Positions 11,390-22,431 of a stretch of 64,000 bases of DNA are shown in pieces (the stretch's first letter is position 1; every line of letters begins with the position of its first letter). The DNA is from Brasenia schreberi (lineage: Eukaryota > Streptophyta > Magnoliopsida > Nymphaeales > Cabombaceae), in assembly GCA_036023115.1 (NCBI GenBank), contig JAYKKT010000079.1:15243501-15307500 (forward strand). Reading direction: 5' to 3'. The notes below the pieces were generated by a model. The model was not told the DNA's origin and did not search any database. It saw only the letters and a program-made list of their open reading frames with translations. Both the position numbers and the translations under genes were made by a program.

Positions 11390-12361
11390 TCTGATTCAAA
11401 AAATGACTATAAAAGATGTGGGTGACCAAGGAAGGAAATTTTAACCCAAGAGTGACAAGCTCAACCAAGGACGACATGAGAAAGCTTATTCTCACCCCAA
11501 AAAAGAGAAAAAATGAGAGACATAGAGAGAGAAAGCCTCAAGTTATCCTCTTCTACCCTTTTTTCTTGTTTGTTCTTGTTTTAAGCTTGGATTTATTGTC
11601 TTCAATCTTTTATAAACTAAACAATAGCAATCATTTTGTTGAATATTATTGCAAAAAGGAAGTTCATCGTAGTCCGAAAATACAAAAAGAGAAGGTCATA
11701 GGTAAGAGGAATTTGTCACTTTCGCAAGATTTCATTTCTTCTACCCCAATATACTTTATATATTATACGTTTTCATTTGTTTTTTACTTATGTATTATAT
11801 TATCCATTCTCCCATTTTTCAGTATATTGATTACTTCCAATTCAATTCAAGAAGTCATAAGAGTCTGATTCAAAAAATGCATATAAAAGAATATGTGGGT
11901 GACCAAGAAAGGAAATTTCAACCCAAGAATGATAAGCCCAACCAAGGAGAATATGAGAAATCTGATTCTTAGCGCAAGAAAGAGAGAGAAAGTGAATGAC
12001 CTAGAAAGAGAAAGTGAGAAACCTAGAGAGAAAGCCTCAAGTCATCCTCTTCTATCCATTTTTCTTATTTGTTCTTGTTTTAAGCTTGAATTTATTGTCT
12101 CCAATCCTTTATAAGCTAAACAATAACAATTATTTTATGAAATATCATTGCAAAAAGGAGGAACATCCTAGTCTAAAAATGCAAAAAGAGGTCATAGGTA
12201 AGGAGAATCTATTACTTTTGCAAGATTTCATTTCTACTACCCCAACATATTTTATTTATTATACGTTCTCATTTGTTCTATGCTTAATGTATTATATTAT
12301 CCCTTCTTCCCTTTTTTGAGTATATTGATTGATTCCAATTCAATTCAAAAAGTCATAAGAG
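11390..12361 (+). repeat. Tandem duplication of a 475-500 bp unit, possibly LTR-derived
   Basis: Two direct copies: about 11391-11863 and 11865-12361. Each starts CTGATTCAAAAAATG, continues through a TATAAAAGA box, a GTGGGTGACCAAG motif and an AAGCCTCAAGT motif, and ends in AGTCATAAGAG. The copies differ by many substitutions and small indels. A TATA box within a repeated block suggests LTR U3 sequence, but no primer-binding site or coding region joins the copies. The ORFs here (60-150 codons) show no recognisable domain. Confidence 0.8.
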
Positions 12362-14095
12362 GAAAATAGTTGTCACGTTTACATATGATGAGATGAGTAT
12401 GTAATCACTCTTATGGTGAATTAATCACCCATAAGTTTGTGTTACGATAGGGTATTGGGATATGATTGCATATATTTTCTAAGAGAGCAATCATCCTCGA
12501 GGGAGATGCCTCAAGAATCTATATGTAGATGAGTTTCTTCTCGAACAAGCATAAGTACTCAACAAAATTCTTTCAATAGTCACTAAATCATTAAGATTCT
12601 AATTGAATTCATCATTATTTTTATAAGAAAATTTCTGCAGATTTCATCATACTGCACAGATCTTGTGTGATCTCTGAATTTTTTAGTGACAATCTATAAG
12701 CAAAATACTGCCAATTTTTTTTCGAGGGTAGTATACATTCCGGACAATATCTGGTAAAATTGTTATAAATTTTGGATAAGGATAATATTGATAAAAAAAT
12801 CAGTAAGTACTAGGCTCAACCCGAAACAGAACCTATTTGTGACAAAATCATCTAATATATGTTTAGTAAAACCATTATAACTTGATGCATAGCTATCCAA
12901 ATGCCTCAAGGAGACCCATAATCTCATATATAAGTGTTCATTGAAATAGAATACCTACTTGTAGATATAAGAGTGTTTTACTAAGACCCATAATCTCAGT
13001 CATAAATACTATCCAAAATTTTATAATAGCATTCGGTTAGAAACTTTTCTCAGGTTTTTATTTGATCATCAAAGGATCTAAAAACATAAATAAAAATTCT
13101 TAATAAAACTTCATACATGGTTCTCACTCATATTAAATTTTTGAGATTTTTGAAACGTATATGATCTAAAATAGAATTAATGTTGTTTTCACAGAACTGA
13201 ACTTGTTTTGGCAAAGTTAAATCAATGTTGTTTTAGAAAAGGCTATTTTGAATCGAAATTGTTTTGAGAAAACTCTAGATTCCAAAATTATTCTTCCTAA
13301 ATGTTTAGGCGGCCTTTAAGCGTTGATTTAAGAAGGCCTACATCGATAAGAATCTACTTTTCCACATTCACTGAATTGTAAGATAAATTTCTTTGTAAGT
13401 TTGAGTAAACTTGCTAACATGCTGACTGATTTCATCGACGGTCGTGTAAACTTATGCTACATACTTTGGAAGGTTTGGAATTCTTGTAAGCATAAACCAG
13501 TTTCTTGTTCTACCAAATAGTCACAATACTGACCAATTGGTAATACATACACATAAATTTTATCCAAACTAGTTTCAATCATATAACTTAAGAGCATAAA
13601 TGTTTGAGATTAAAATATATACTGGATATTCATATGCAAATTATATTCAAACCAATCTCAATCATCTAATCGAAAGAAATAGATGGTTGAGATTGAAAAA
13701 CAAAAAATAAAAAACAATGAGCAATAAAGTACTTGCAAAAGTATGTGTATTTTTTCATGCTTTTATTTTCAATCTCAACCACTTATCACCTTTAATTAAG
13801 TAACTGGGATTTTCTATGGCCTTTAAGATTTGCTTGGATAATGTTTGTATGCGGATAATTTGCATCTCCAACTTTATATATATATAATATCTAAGGGGGC
13901 TAACATATATCTCTATATATGGGAGAGAGAGAAAATGAACTTGTTGCCCTATTTTATCAATCACGTATTATATTTTATATTATATATATATATATATATA
14001 TAAAAGTGTGTAACTGAATTAAAAAGTTTGTCCTTCTTAATCTTTTCCTATGTAGTTATTTTTTAATACATTCAAGTCGAAAAAAACTTCACTTA
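12362..14095. other. Intergenic, AT-rich, no gene recognised
   Basis: It contains a (TA)n run (about 13979-14001). A TTTTCAATCTCAACCA motif near 13765 has a near match near 22795, which may mark a small dispersed repeat. Only scattered short open frames occur. Confidence 0.45.
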
Positions 14096-14097
14096 TA

Positions 14098-14190
14098 TAA
14101 GAGATCACTCTTACATGGTCGGTCCCAAGCCCATGAGGGTCGGTCCCAAGCCCATGAGAAAAGGCTCATTTGTTGTTGTTGTTGTTGTAA
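14098..14190 (+). mobile_element. Miniature RTE derivative (5' leader start joined to 3' tail)
   Basis: GATCACTCTTACATGG..GGTCCCAAGCCC resembles the first 50 bp or so of the RTE leader (GATCACCCTTGCATTG..GATCCCAAGCCC at 31934-31962). It is followed, after one duplication of the GGTCCCAAGCCCATGAG unit, by GAGAAAAGGCTCATT and a (TTG)n tail matching the LINE 3' end. All coding sequence is missing. This resembles a non-autonomous element, or one extreme internal deletion. Confidence 0.55.
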
Positions 14191-14571
14191 AAAAGGATGA
14201 TTATATGCTGTAGGGAAGTCAGCCACCTTGACAAACTTTCAAGAACAAGTTTAAGCCGCCCACAGCAACCCCCGTCGTGCTCGCGGAGGGGATTAAGCGG
14301 AAGGGATTAAGCCTGGTGGGGAATACGTTTCCTCCTAATTGTAATTGTTTATAGAGATCAAAGCGATGTAGAATCTAAAGGTGTACAAACTCCTAAAGAC
14401 AAACTAATTTAGAAGTCAATACTTATGATGCAATCACGACCACGCACGTTACAACTCAAAATAATGTAGATGGAAACTGTTACCAATTTCTCTTCACTAC
14501 GGGTTCTTTGCTTGATTAGAATCATATAAACGAAGCGACCCATTTATTTCTAATAATTAGAAAATGTTGAG

Positions 14572-14650
14572 TGATTGCTAACCTGGCTAGGGATTCCACC
14601 CACAAGTGAAGCTCATGAGCTCGATACTGGGGGCATGCATCTGGCTTCAG
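14572..14650 (+). repeat. tRNA-derived SINE-like element, family B, plus orientation
   Basis: CTAACCTGGCTAGGGATTCC, then CACAAGTGAAGCTCATGAG, then the box-B-like GAGCTCGATACTGGGGG and GCATGCATCTGG. This is the same order as the reverse complement of 27897-27985. Confidence 0.55.
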
Positions 14651-15664
14651 CCATTGCAATCACCCCACTCCCCCATTAACCCCCATCTTAGAGCAGAACC
14701 ATGTCATGAAAGCAATATGAACACGTACAATTTTCAAGCAAACAAGGTCAATTCCAGCCATTGTTTTTCAAATGTAAAAATCTCATGTTTTCTAGCTGTT
14801 GGAGGAAATTTCCAGCAATTAACACCGATGAAACCATTCGGATGTTGCCGACGATCAAGCAATCGGACTTGACGCTAAAGCAGTCAGAGTAATATTAACT
14901 GAGAGGAAGCATACAAAAACTTGGCTATCTTGAAGCACCAGGTCATATGTTTATGAAAAAAAAGAGGCTTCTGAAAATCCTAAAGTGATTACAATATTCT
15001 GTTAAACACTATCATACAGAATATTTAAATGAAAATTGTAATGTTCATTAGCACTGTCAAGATGGGCCTGCCCTGAGAAGCTCAGGCAGAACCTGAAAAA
15101 TTGTTGGCCTCGCTGGAATTCTCTGACCCATGTTAGGAGGTAGGCCAAATGGCGTATCCCGTCTGACACTAGGTTCCTACTGTGGTGTTTTCATCCCAAT
15201 TTATTTGATTGTATTGAAAGGCCGAAGAAATCAGGAATTTTTTTTGTTGGAGCAAGTCACTTCGAAGCTTAATGAGGTTTTAAGAGAATGATTCAGAGTT
15301 CCTGCGAAGCCAAACCATGTACTACCAGACACAAGAGAGAATTTACAAAGAACAAGTTATTGGGTGGCCGCTTATGAATGTCATCTAGTATTTCCTTTTC
15401 AAGACACTACCCGGTGAAAACTGTTCACTATCTTACAATCTTAATAAGCTAAGCTTATGCTTTTATTGAGCGTCTGTGCCCAGCCACCATCATTCTTCAC
15501 ATATTATTTTGTTGATTTACAACATATATGTTGTGCATACGGGAGAGAGAGGTGCGCAATTTCATAAGGATGAAATTTCCTGACAAATAAACAAGTTACT
15601 GATCTTGGTTGCTAAAACCTTTGGGGACCTGAACCAAGCTTTCCAAACACTAAATCAATTTCGA
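14651..15664. other. Downstream flank of the PLA1 gene, no further gene recognised
   Basis: The part nearest 15664 should contain the 3' UTR and poly(A) signals of the minus-strand phospholipase gene. No second gene or clear repeat was identified. Confidence 0.4.
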
Positions 15665-16966
15665 TCACCATCTTCTATCGAGCATCTGTGATCTTATAAA
15701 TTCACACGCTCCCGCAAAAAAGTCACCAGCCTTCTTCTTCGCTGCTTCTTTTTTAGAACATGCACATCTAAGCAACCCAAGGTAGGCCTCCAAATTATGA
15801 ACGCAGGCTGGGTTTCTCATCTTGAAAAAGTTTAGAGCAAGCTCAACACCGACATGAGCATAGCATGAATGGCGCCAAGGAAGCTTATACCCTCCCTTCA
15901 AAACCCTAAAATACTCGTTAAAAATAACCCCTGGTACCTTTGTAACGAGATCATTCACATTCACTACTCTCAAAACCCTTACACCCAGCTCTTCACACCT
16001 CTTCTTAAAGCCAGGGTTCCCCACTCTTGGCCCAGCAAATGAATAAACTGTAATAGGTATCTCTTCTTTTGAATTCATCTTATTTAAACCAAGCTCTCCA
16101 ATATCATATGCCAAAAGCATTGCTAATGAGCTTCCCATACTATGCCCAGCAATTGTAATGCTTAATTCCTCACCCTTATACTTGTTAATGATTTTAGAGA
16201 GCTCGGCTAGAAGTTGTTCTCTGCAGCTTGCAGGACCAAATCTAGAAGAGCTATCAGTGGATGTATACAAGCTAAGGAAACCGAGTTTGACCTTCACATC
16301 AAGCCTAGGTTCATGTGGGTCAAACCGGGGTGGTGTGAGTGCACTCATGAAGTTGGCAACCCATTCTGTGGGGGTTTCAGTGCCTCTGAAACTTATGAGG
16401 ATGTCCCTCCTTCCAATTTTCTTATTATCTTTCGTCGACGAAACCGCAATGTATCCTATCCATCGGCTTGAGCACGGGCACTCTTGCAAGGGGATGTTGA
16501 GTCCTGGTGAAGCATAGATATACTTGGTGATCTCATAACCACAATTTCCTTGGCCAACTTCTTTCAGCAAGCTGTTCTTGCCATACTTGCAGTTTAAGTA
16601 CCTCTTTGAGCTCGGGTCGATATCAAATGCATGGTAACACCCCATGACAAACTCACCATACCGAATGATCTCATTCAATAGAATGGGATGCAAGGGTTCA
16701 AAAAGTCCCTTCCAATTGTTGGACCCTTGTATCTCTCTCCACATGCTTGGCAGTCCTTCGGTCACCGTAGGTCCCGTAGTTCTTTGCTCAGCGCGAGCAG
16801 ATGGGATCAGTAGGGAAGACGTTTTCTGAACGGACAAACTGCTTCGATAAGCAGGTCGGCAAGGCCCAGATGATTCAACTCCTTGCCGATTGAAGGAATA
16901 TTGGTTTGCTATGTATGCTTTGCAGGCCATCGGGAGAGAGAGAGAGAGAGAGAGTCGCGTATGCAT
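15665..16966 (-). CDS. Class I (DAD1-like) phospholipase A1, probably plastid-targeted
   Basis: A 433-residue single-exon lipase of the plant PLA1 class I family (alpha/beta hydrolase, lipase 3 fold). These enzymes release the sn-1 fatty acid from galactolipids or phospholipids, and some members feed linolenic acid into jasmonate synthesis. Visible marks are the oxyanion-region strand ISFRGTE (191-197), the nucleophile elbow GHSMG (274-278, Ser276), the Asp of NVNDLVTKVPG (Asp339), and a His in the HSCYAHVGVEL segment (His371 likely). FAGPRVGNPGF (310-320) is a family hallmark. The first 75 residues or so are Ser/Arg-rich and fit a transit peptide. The longest frame starts MHTRLSLSLSL, where the Leu-Ser run is encoded by a CT microsatellite. 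Met13 (MACKAYIAN) is an alternative, perhaps better, start. The C-terminus lacks the long tail of PLA1-I gamma proteins and ends Lys/Ala-rich. The subgroup (alpha, beta, gamma) is not assigned. Confidence 0.93.
   Translation of the reverse strand: MHTRLSLSLSLPMACKAYIANQYSFNRQGVESSGPCRPAYRSSLSVQKTSSLLIPSARAEQRTTGPTVTEGLPSMWREIQGSNNWKGLFEPLHPILLNEIIRYGEFVMGCYHAFDIDPSSKRYLNCKYGKNSLLKEVGQGNCGYEITKYIYASPGLNIPLQECPCSSRWIGYIAVSSTKDNKKIGRRDILISFRGTETPTEWVANFMSALTPPRFDPHEPRLDVKVKLGFLSLYTSTDSSSRFGPASCREQLLAELSKIINKYKGEELSITIAGHSMGSSLAMLLAYDIGELGLNKMNSKEEIPITVYSFAGPRVGNPGFKKRCEELGVRVLRVVNVNDLVTKVPGVIFNEYFRVLKGGYKLPWRHSCYAHVGVELALNFFKMRNPACVHNLEAYLGLLRCACSKKEAAKKKAGDFFAGACEFIRSQMLDRRW
16928..16956 (+). 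repeat. GA/CT microsatellite across the PLA1 start
   Basis: About 11 GA units on the plus strand. Read on the minus strand it encodes the Leu-Ser run at residues 5-11 of the longest PLA1 frame. If translation starts at Met13 it lies in the 5' UTR. Confidence 0.9.
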
Positions 16967-18365
16967 CCCTCTAGTTAGGGGTGCAACGGAGGGTGTTAAG
17001 GGGTTTAGATATAGCTGGGGCGAGTTGTCAGCGTTTCATGGTGATTGGTGGTAACAATCAAGAAGATTTATCTTTCTGTATTCTTTTCTATGGTCGGCTG
17101 AAGGCGTTCCGGCTAGCTGAAGTTTTATCGGCACAAGTTTTCGAGTTTTATTCAAAGAGTTCGACTTTCACTTTGTTTTGGCAATTTGGGGTCAAGACTT
17201 CGACACTAATTTTCCATGTGCTAGTAAGAGAGGGAAGAGGGGAAGTTTGTTTTTTGTTCCTATTTAAAAATAGATGGGACGGGCAAAGCTCCTGTGTATG
17301 ATCATGATACCTTCACCTCTTACATGTGATCGTAGCCGTCCACCATCATCATATTCATCGTATATATAATATATATATCAATTGAGCATGGTTCTCAATT
17401 CTTTTTTTTCGGATGATTCCATCCCTCCAATAACGAGTATCATTCACCATCACTTTTTATTACTCCTCTATCCTCCAAAATCACTTTCTATTGATTAAAA
17501 TCATCTTTGTTACCATCAAAACTACTTGAAAACTACAATTGATCACTGTTCTCAATCCTTTTCGTTGGTCAAAACCACATTTATCACCAACAAAATTACT
17601 TGAAAACTACAAGACCACATGTATAGGTTTTTAAATAGGATTAGTGATAGCATTGACAATTTTTATCAATAGAAGATGATTTTAGTGGCAAAAAGCAATT
17701 TTAAGGATACAAGAAATAGTGAAAGATGATGAAAAGCAACAATAAGTAATTGAATTAGTTTAATCATGTAAAATGAGAGTTTGAGCACCTTGAGCACGGA
17801 CTACTCCCTTTATATATATATATACTCAACAGAAAAGCTGAAGCCAAGGAATCGAACTCACACCCTAGGTCTTGTAGAGTTAAGAGCACATTGCAAAAAT
17901 AAAATCATTGACGTGATGATCACCAGCGTAAGCATATCATGTACGTTGTCACCGTGGAGTCTGTTTTCCATTTATACCGCCATAATGGCTGTGATCATGG
18001 TTCACACTTTTGAGCAAATCGAAACGAGCCATGGTAAACTGCCGGTTCCGGTCATGTCTATATCAAACAACTCATTTTATGAGTATACATATGATTTCAG
18101 GTGTTAAAAAGTTATGAGAATATATGAAATTTGTATAATATACTGTTTTTTTGAGAAACACAATTAAAAGATGGTGTCAACGTTTTGAATACCTTTTAGC
18201 TGTAAAAATTATATTTTAATGTTTTCATGTTCTTCCATGTCTTGTTTGGTGTAAAGCTAACATGACAAAGAGACAAGTATTAACTAAATCACAGCCAATG
18301 AATATACAGAAACTTTCAACATTCCTTGTCTTGATATGTTAATTGTTTTGACTGGATCACGGCAG
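16967..18365. promoter_or_regulatory. Upstream region of the PLA1 gene
   Basis: The minus-strand gene reads leftwards from here, so its promoter should lie in the first few hundred bases. A TATA-like TATTTTTAAATA occurs on the minus strand near 17260-17272, about 300 bp upstream of the start. No experimentally known site is recognisable. The rest is AT-rich, with TA runs at about 17361-17376 and 17812-17824. Confidence 0.3.
17838..17900 (-). repeat. SINE-like fragment, family B
   Basis: The plus strand reads AAGGAATCGAACTCACACCCTAGGTCTTGTAGAGTTAAGAGCAC, i.e. a minus-strand box-B-like GAGTTCGATTCC core. It is diverged from the other members. Confidence 0.35.
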
Positions 18366-18551
18366 GTGACAAGAGGGACCAAATGCTTGACTGATTTAAT
18401 TGATCATTTGGAACCATACGAATATCTGCGCCTAACCCCCTTCTTCAAAGGGACGAGCATGTCCGTCGTCAGGATGGATGGTTCCTTCTTCGCAGGTGCC
18501 GGGGTTCGTAACTTCATGGATGTGAAAAGTGTGTGGTCGGTGGTTCATTAA
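18366..18551 (+). pseudogene. Possible isolated terminal exon, unrecognised
   Basis: A GC-richer open segment follows a plausible acceptor (GGATCACGGCAG ending near 18365) and stays open to TAA at 18549-18551. The translation includes LEPYEYLRLTPFF and GSFFAGAGVRNFMDV. I do not recognise the family, and no upstream exon in the right phase was identified. It could be an exon remnant or a chance open frame. Confidence 0.25.
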
Positions 18552-19002
18552 TCTGTGTGTTTGTGTGTGTGTGTGTGACTGGTATATTTGGTTTGTTTAA
18601 CCATGTGAGTGGAATATGAATGCGTTATTTTGAGCTGAGTTTGGCTCGTGGAAGCTCGGCTTTTTAAAAAAAAAATTAAATCAAGTTGTACAATTGAGGT
18701 AATTAATCATGCCCTCTTAGTTCAGCCATATTAAGTGAGGTCTGTTATATGGATTCTTGGTCGCTGTTGCACTCAATCACCATAGCGTAAGAGAGCACAC
18801 TGAAACATTCTAGAGCTCATGATAAGAACTCCAATAACATATTTTATATTGAGTGTTTGCTACCTAATGCAATCCTCTTCTATTCTTATCGAGGATTGGG
18901 ACCTGCTACCACGGAGTACACATGCAATGGTTTATATTATTTTTAAAATTTTGTAAAAAGAAATTTGGTTTCTTTTTTTTTTGGGTACAACAAGGAGGTT
19001 GA
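18552..19002. other. Intergenic, no gene recognised
   Basis: It contains a (TG)n run at about 18556-18577 and an A run near 18667. Nothing else was supported. Confidence 0.4.
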
Positions 19003-19083
19003 AGCCAGATACATGCCTCCTGGTATTGAACTCATGACCTTCAACTTGTGAGTCGACCCACTAGTAAAGTGAGCTATGTTCAT
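19003..19083 (-). repeat. tRNA-derived SINE-like fragment, family B
   Basis: Plus-strand CTGGTATTGAACTCATGACCTTCAACTTGTGAGTC gives a minus-strand GAGTTCAATACCAG box-B-like core. It is one of the closest matches to the family pattern. Confidence 0.55.
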
Positions 19084-19617
19084 TGTACAATGTTTTATAT
19101 TATTTTTAATAACACTGAAACTTGTATAGTTTAAGTTAATCAGCATATTAATGCAATCTTTATTGTAAAAATAAAACGTTTGAATCATTGAGGTAATATT
19201 CACCGTTCACCTACATGGTTTGCCACATGCATGGTTCTCTAACATACATGTACATATCAATAGTAGACATGCTTAATCATGCACTAGCTTATACAAGCGG
19301 AGCTGATTTGAGTCTTGAATTACTTGAGCTTGCAGTGGCGGATCTAGGTTCACCTCACCTGAAATTTGGAAAATCAACTTAAAGTCTATACCCCATGATC
19401 TGCTTGTATAGCCAAATTATAGAAATCGAGGCATAACCCATCTCAAATAGGCTGACAAAACGAGAAAAGGCAAGCAGCTAATCTCATTTTGCATCTACTG
19501 GCAAAAATTAGCAGGTTTCGCAAACTGCAACGCTGACATTCATCCTCAATGAGATTAAGATGATAATGCATGTGATTTTCATCAATGTGTAGAATAGGTT
19601 CAGAAAGGACAGTGGTA

Positions 19618-19717
<100 letters not shown>

Positions 19718-20189
19718 TGTGGTAAATTTATACACCCATTCATGCTCAAATCCACTTAAACATATGTGATTCACATGATTAATAATGTAGATTTGAATTT
19801 AAAAAGTGAAAAACATCCTTGTACGTTCTATAGTTTATATTTAATATTTTCTAAATTCAAATCTCTACGGTTGATTATGTAAATCGAATGGTGAAAATGT
19901 TTAAGCATATTTAAGTATGAATTGGTATGCACTATGCTCTCATGTTTATATATATGGGGGGAGAGGGGGATATGTACAGCTCAGTTAGACTGGTGAAAGC
20001 TTGAAAAATGGCATGGTTTAGAAAGTTAATGCATAAGATGACTTTCTTAAGGAATTTAAGGTAAATGAAGAGCCATTTTAATTTTAGATTTTCCTTTCTA
20101 AGTAGACTTAAGATAAAATAAAAGGTCATATACTTGGGGTACTTAAGAAAACTGGATTAGTGAACCCTACTTTGAAAATTGACTTTTAG

Positions 20190-20260
20190 GGTACCACCCA
20201 TGGCTCGGGTCGGTTCTGGTTGGAACGGACAGACAGGTCCCAAACCGGCCATGTCTACCG
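20190..20260. repeat. hAT-like GGTTC-rich patch
   Basis: A short cluster of GGGTCGGTTC, GGTTGG and AACCGG motifs like the array at 7865. The boundary is unresolved. Confidence 0.3.
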
Positions 20261-20452
20261 ACTGCTCTCTTTTCCTAATTTCACTTTTCAGACCTCACTT
20301 TATCAAGTTCTCGATCAATGAAACTTAGTCTGAAAATCGAATTTTGGAAATTAAGTTTCCATTAATTGCTTAGATTTCCTCTCATGAAATTCACAAGGTT
20401 TGAAGAAGCATGACAGTCATATAATTTTCTTGCAATCAAAAGCTAGATTGCA

Positions 20453-20566
20453 CCCAGAACGTTAGTTCAACGGCAGGGTGCTCTATTGTCATTGCTGCTG
20501 GTGGGGAGTTCGACTCGTAGAGGGTGCACATGTGGGGGTGTGTTAGGCTTGGTTTTCTAGGGTATT
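20453..20566 (+). repeat. tRNA-derived SINE, family A
   Basis: It starts GCACCCAGAACGTTAG, then box-A-like TTAGTTCAACGGCAGG, then CATTGCTGCTGGTGGGG and box-B-like GAGTTCGACTC, then AGAGGGTGCACATGTG and GTGTGTTAGGCTTGG. The same order occurs at 40588-40702 (plus) and 23936-24105 (minus, tandem). The internal spacing of A and B boxes fits a polymerase III-transcribed, tRNA-derived SINE. Confidence 0.65.
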
Positions 20567-20759
20567 TGGTTGCCACACGATTGACCCATTATACATCAAG
20601 CACATGCTGGTTGGGTAGCAAGCTAGGTGACACAAACATAACCCGATCGTGGTTTATGTCGAATTTGTGGAGGTGCAACGAAAGGGTCCATTCTGTCGCT
20701 GAAACCGGATCAGCATTCGGACTTTAAAATCTAAAAGCTAGTAAATATATTAAAATATT

Positions 20760-20990
20760 TTTCTTGAATGGGAACCACCCGTAATTGAAACCAGGCTGGA
20801 ACCAGAATTTGCGGTTCCAAACTGTTGTTATCATATTTTCTTGAATTTTATTTTAAATTTCAAATTTTGTAATATTTTTTTACGGTTCCGGGCCGTTTAG
20901 AACTCAAACTAAAACGGAAACCATCTTTGTCCTACTTTGGTTCTGATTCCGGAACTAGTGGTAACCCAGAACCAGCCATGTTTGGCACTA
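20760..20990. repeat. hAT-like GGTTCC/GGAACC-rich patch
   Basis: Repeated GAACCA, GGTTCC, GAACTC and GGAACC motifs on both strands, as at 7865. No transposase or gene was found. Confidence 0.4.
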
Positions 20991-21122
20991 GCTTGGGATA
21001 CGGGTTTCAGATATATTATACTTGTAGTAGACCAAAAGGCGATTGTGGACATGCTTATTACCACAAAGCTGGATTGAATGATGCCAAGTTCTTGCTCCTA
21101 ACATTGACATTTTTTTTCCAAA

Positions 21123-21200
21123 GCTCTCGCAGTGCTGGTTTTCTCGAGATTCGAACTTGTGACCCTGCTTAAGGGGAACAAGTGTTGAACCAACCAACAG
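21123..21200 (-). repeat. SINE-like fragment, family B
   Basis: Plus-strand CGAGATTCGAACTTGTGACCCTGCTTAAGGGG gives a minus-strand AAGTTCGAATCTCG box-B-like core. It resembles 26030-26100, which shares the TTGCTTAAGGG variant. Confidence 0.45.
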
Positions 21201-21235
21201 TTGGTGGCTTCTGATATTGCCTTTATATTCTCTTC

Positions 21236-21236
<1 letters not shown>

Positions 21237-21307
<71 letters not shown>
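21237..21307 (+). repeat. Compound microsatellite (TA)n(GA)n
   Basis: About 23 TA units followed by about 12 GA units, the same arrangement as at 19618. Confidence 0.97.
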
Positions 21308-21769
21308 GTTGGATGGGGAAAGCACGACAAAAATGGGAGTTCGTGGATGAGGACCACTTACTGCAACAGATGATGGATCAGAGGTTAAGGTGCTTAATGG
21401 ATATTGCAAATACAACAAAGGTATTATCATTTTCTTAAGAGTATTACGGTATTCCATCTCTTCTTCATGTTTCATGCCTGTTTTCGTATTCATTTCGCTT
21501 GAAGGTATTTGCGAACACTATAATGGACACGCCAAAGTGCCCATTAAGAAGAAACAAACCTCAAGAAGAAAAAGTAAATCGGGTTCCTGCATGCCTTTTA
21601 AATGTTAAAAAAGATTAAAGACAGGGACCAAAGGCCTATCTTGTGAAATTGCTCTCTAAACTCAAGCGCTGGCTGTTCAGGATGGCCGATGGACTGTTGA
21701 TGGTGATTCTATAGGAAAAGGCAAACAAGTATTTCTAGAGACATTTTTATTCAATCTACAAGTCTTTGC

Positions 21770-22310
21770 AAGTGAGAGAGCACAAGGATGTCACCAAAGC
21801 AACCAAAGTTGCTATTCAAGTGGAGACAATGAGGACAATAATATGGTACAGAAGCAAGAAGAGAAGAACTTCAACAGTTCACTTGAAGGCTGGAATAGCA
21901 TCAGATCAGGCTCGATACAGCAGTCAATTGTCAGTCACGGGTGAGTAGCATGCCTTTTCAAGATCAGAGTGGACAGCGCAGTCATATAAGAGCGTCTGCT
22001 TCAATTATGGACGCTTAGCACATAAAGCAAGAGACTGCTTATTGGAGAAGAAAGTGAAATAGAATCAGAGACGATCAAGAAGTAGACTGCATAAGGAAGA
22101 CATTAGAGGTCGTTGCTTCAGCTGATGCAGTTTCGACCCCCATCAATTCAAGGCAAAGTTAATGAACTGCCTCATTCTCAAGGACCTCCCGTCCGCCGCA
22201 GACACAGGTAGCCAGTTTGAGACGTGCAGAAAGAGCTAGGTACTTGTAAATGGAACCAATATTTCTGTGGCCAATCTCGCTAAGCCAAAGATTGCACAAT
22301 ATGATTGCCA
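21770..22310 (+). pseudogene. Probable degenerate retroelement gag fragment
   Basis: A stretch near 21988-22040 translates to CFNYGRLAHKARDC, which resembles the CCHC zinc knuckle (CxxCxxxGHxxxxC) of retroelement gag with the second Cys replaced by Tyr and Gly-His changed to Ala-His. Further downstream, weak NGTIF-like pieces occur in other frames. Frameshifts and stops are frequent and no LTR or pol is attached. Gypsy origin is my inference. Confidence 0.35.
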
Positions 22311-22360
22311 TTTAATATAACAAGCTGTGAGTTAGAGCAAGAAATATAACATATAAGGAC

Positions 22361-22361
<1 letters not shown>

Positions 22362-22428
<67 letters not shown>
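22362..22428 (+). repeat. (TA)n microsatellite
   Basis: About 33 TA units. The sequence from 22429 to 23935 carries no gene I can recognise; a GAT/AAC-rich low-complexity patch lies at 23285-23345. Confidence 0.97.

Positions 22429-22431
<3 letters not shown>

Noticed and set aside
16158..16517. Plus-strand ORF of 119 codons
   Set aside because: It is a shadow frame on the opposite strand of the PLA1 gene, with no independent similarity.
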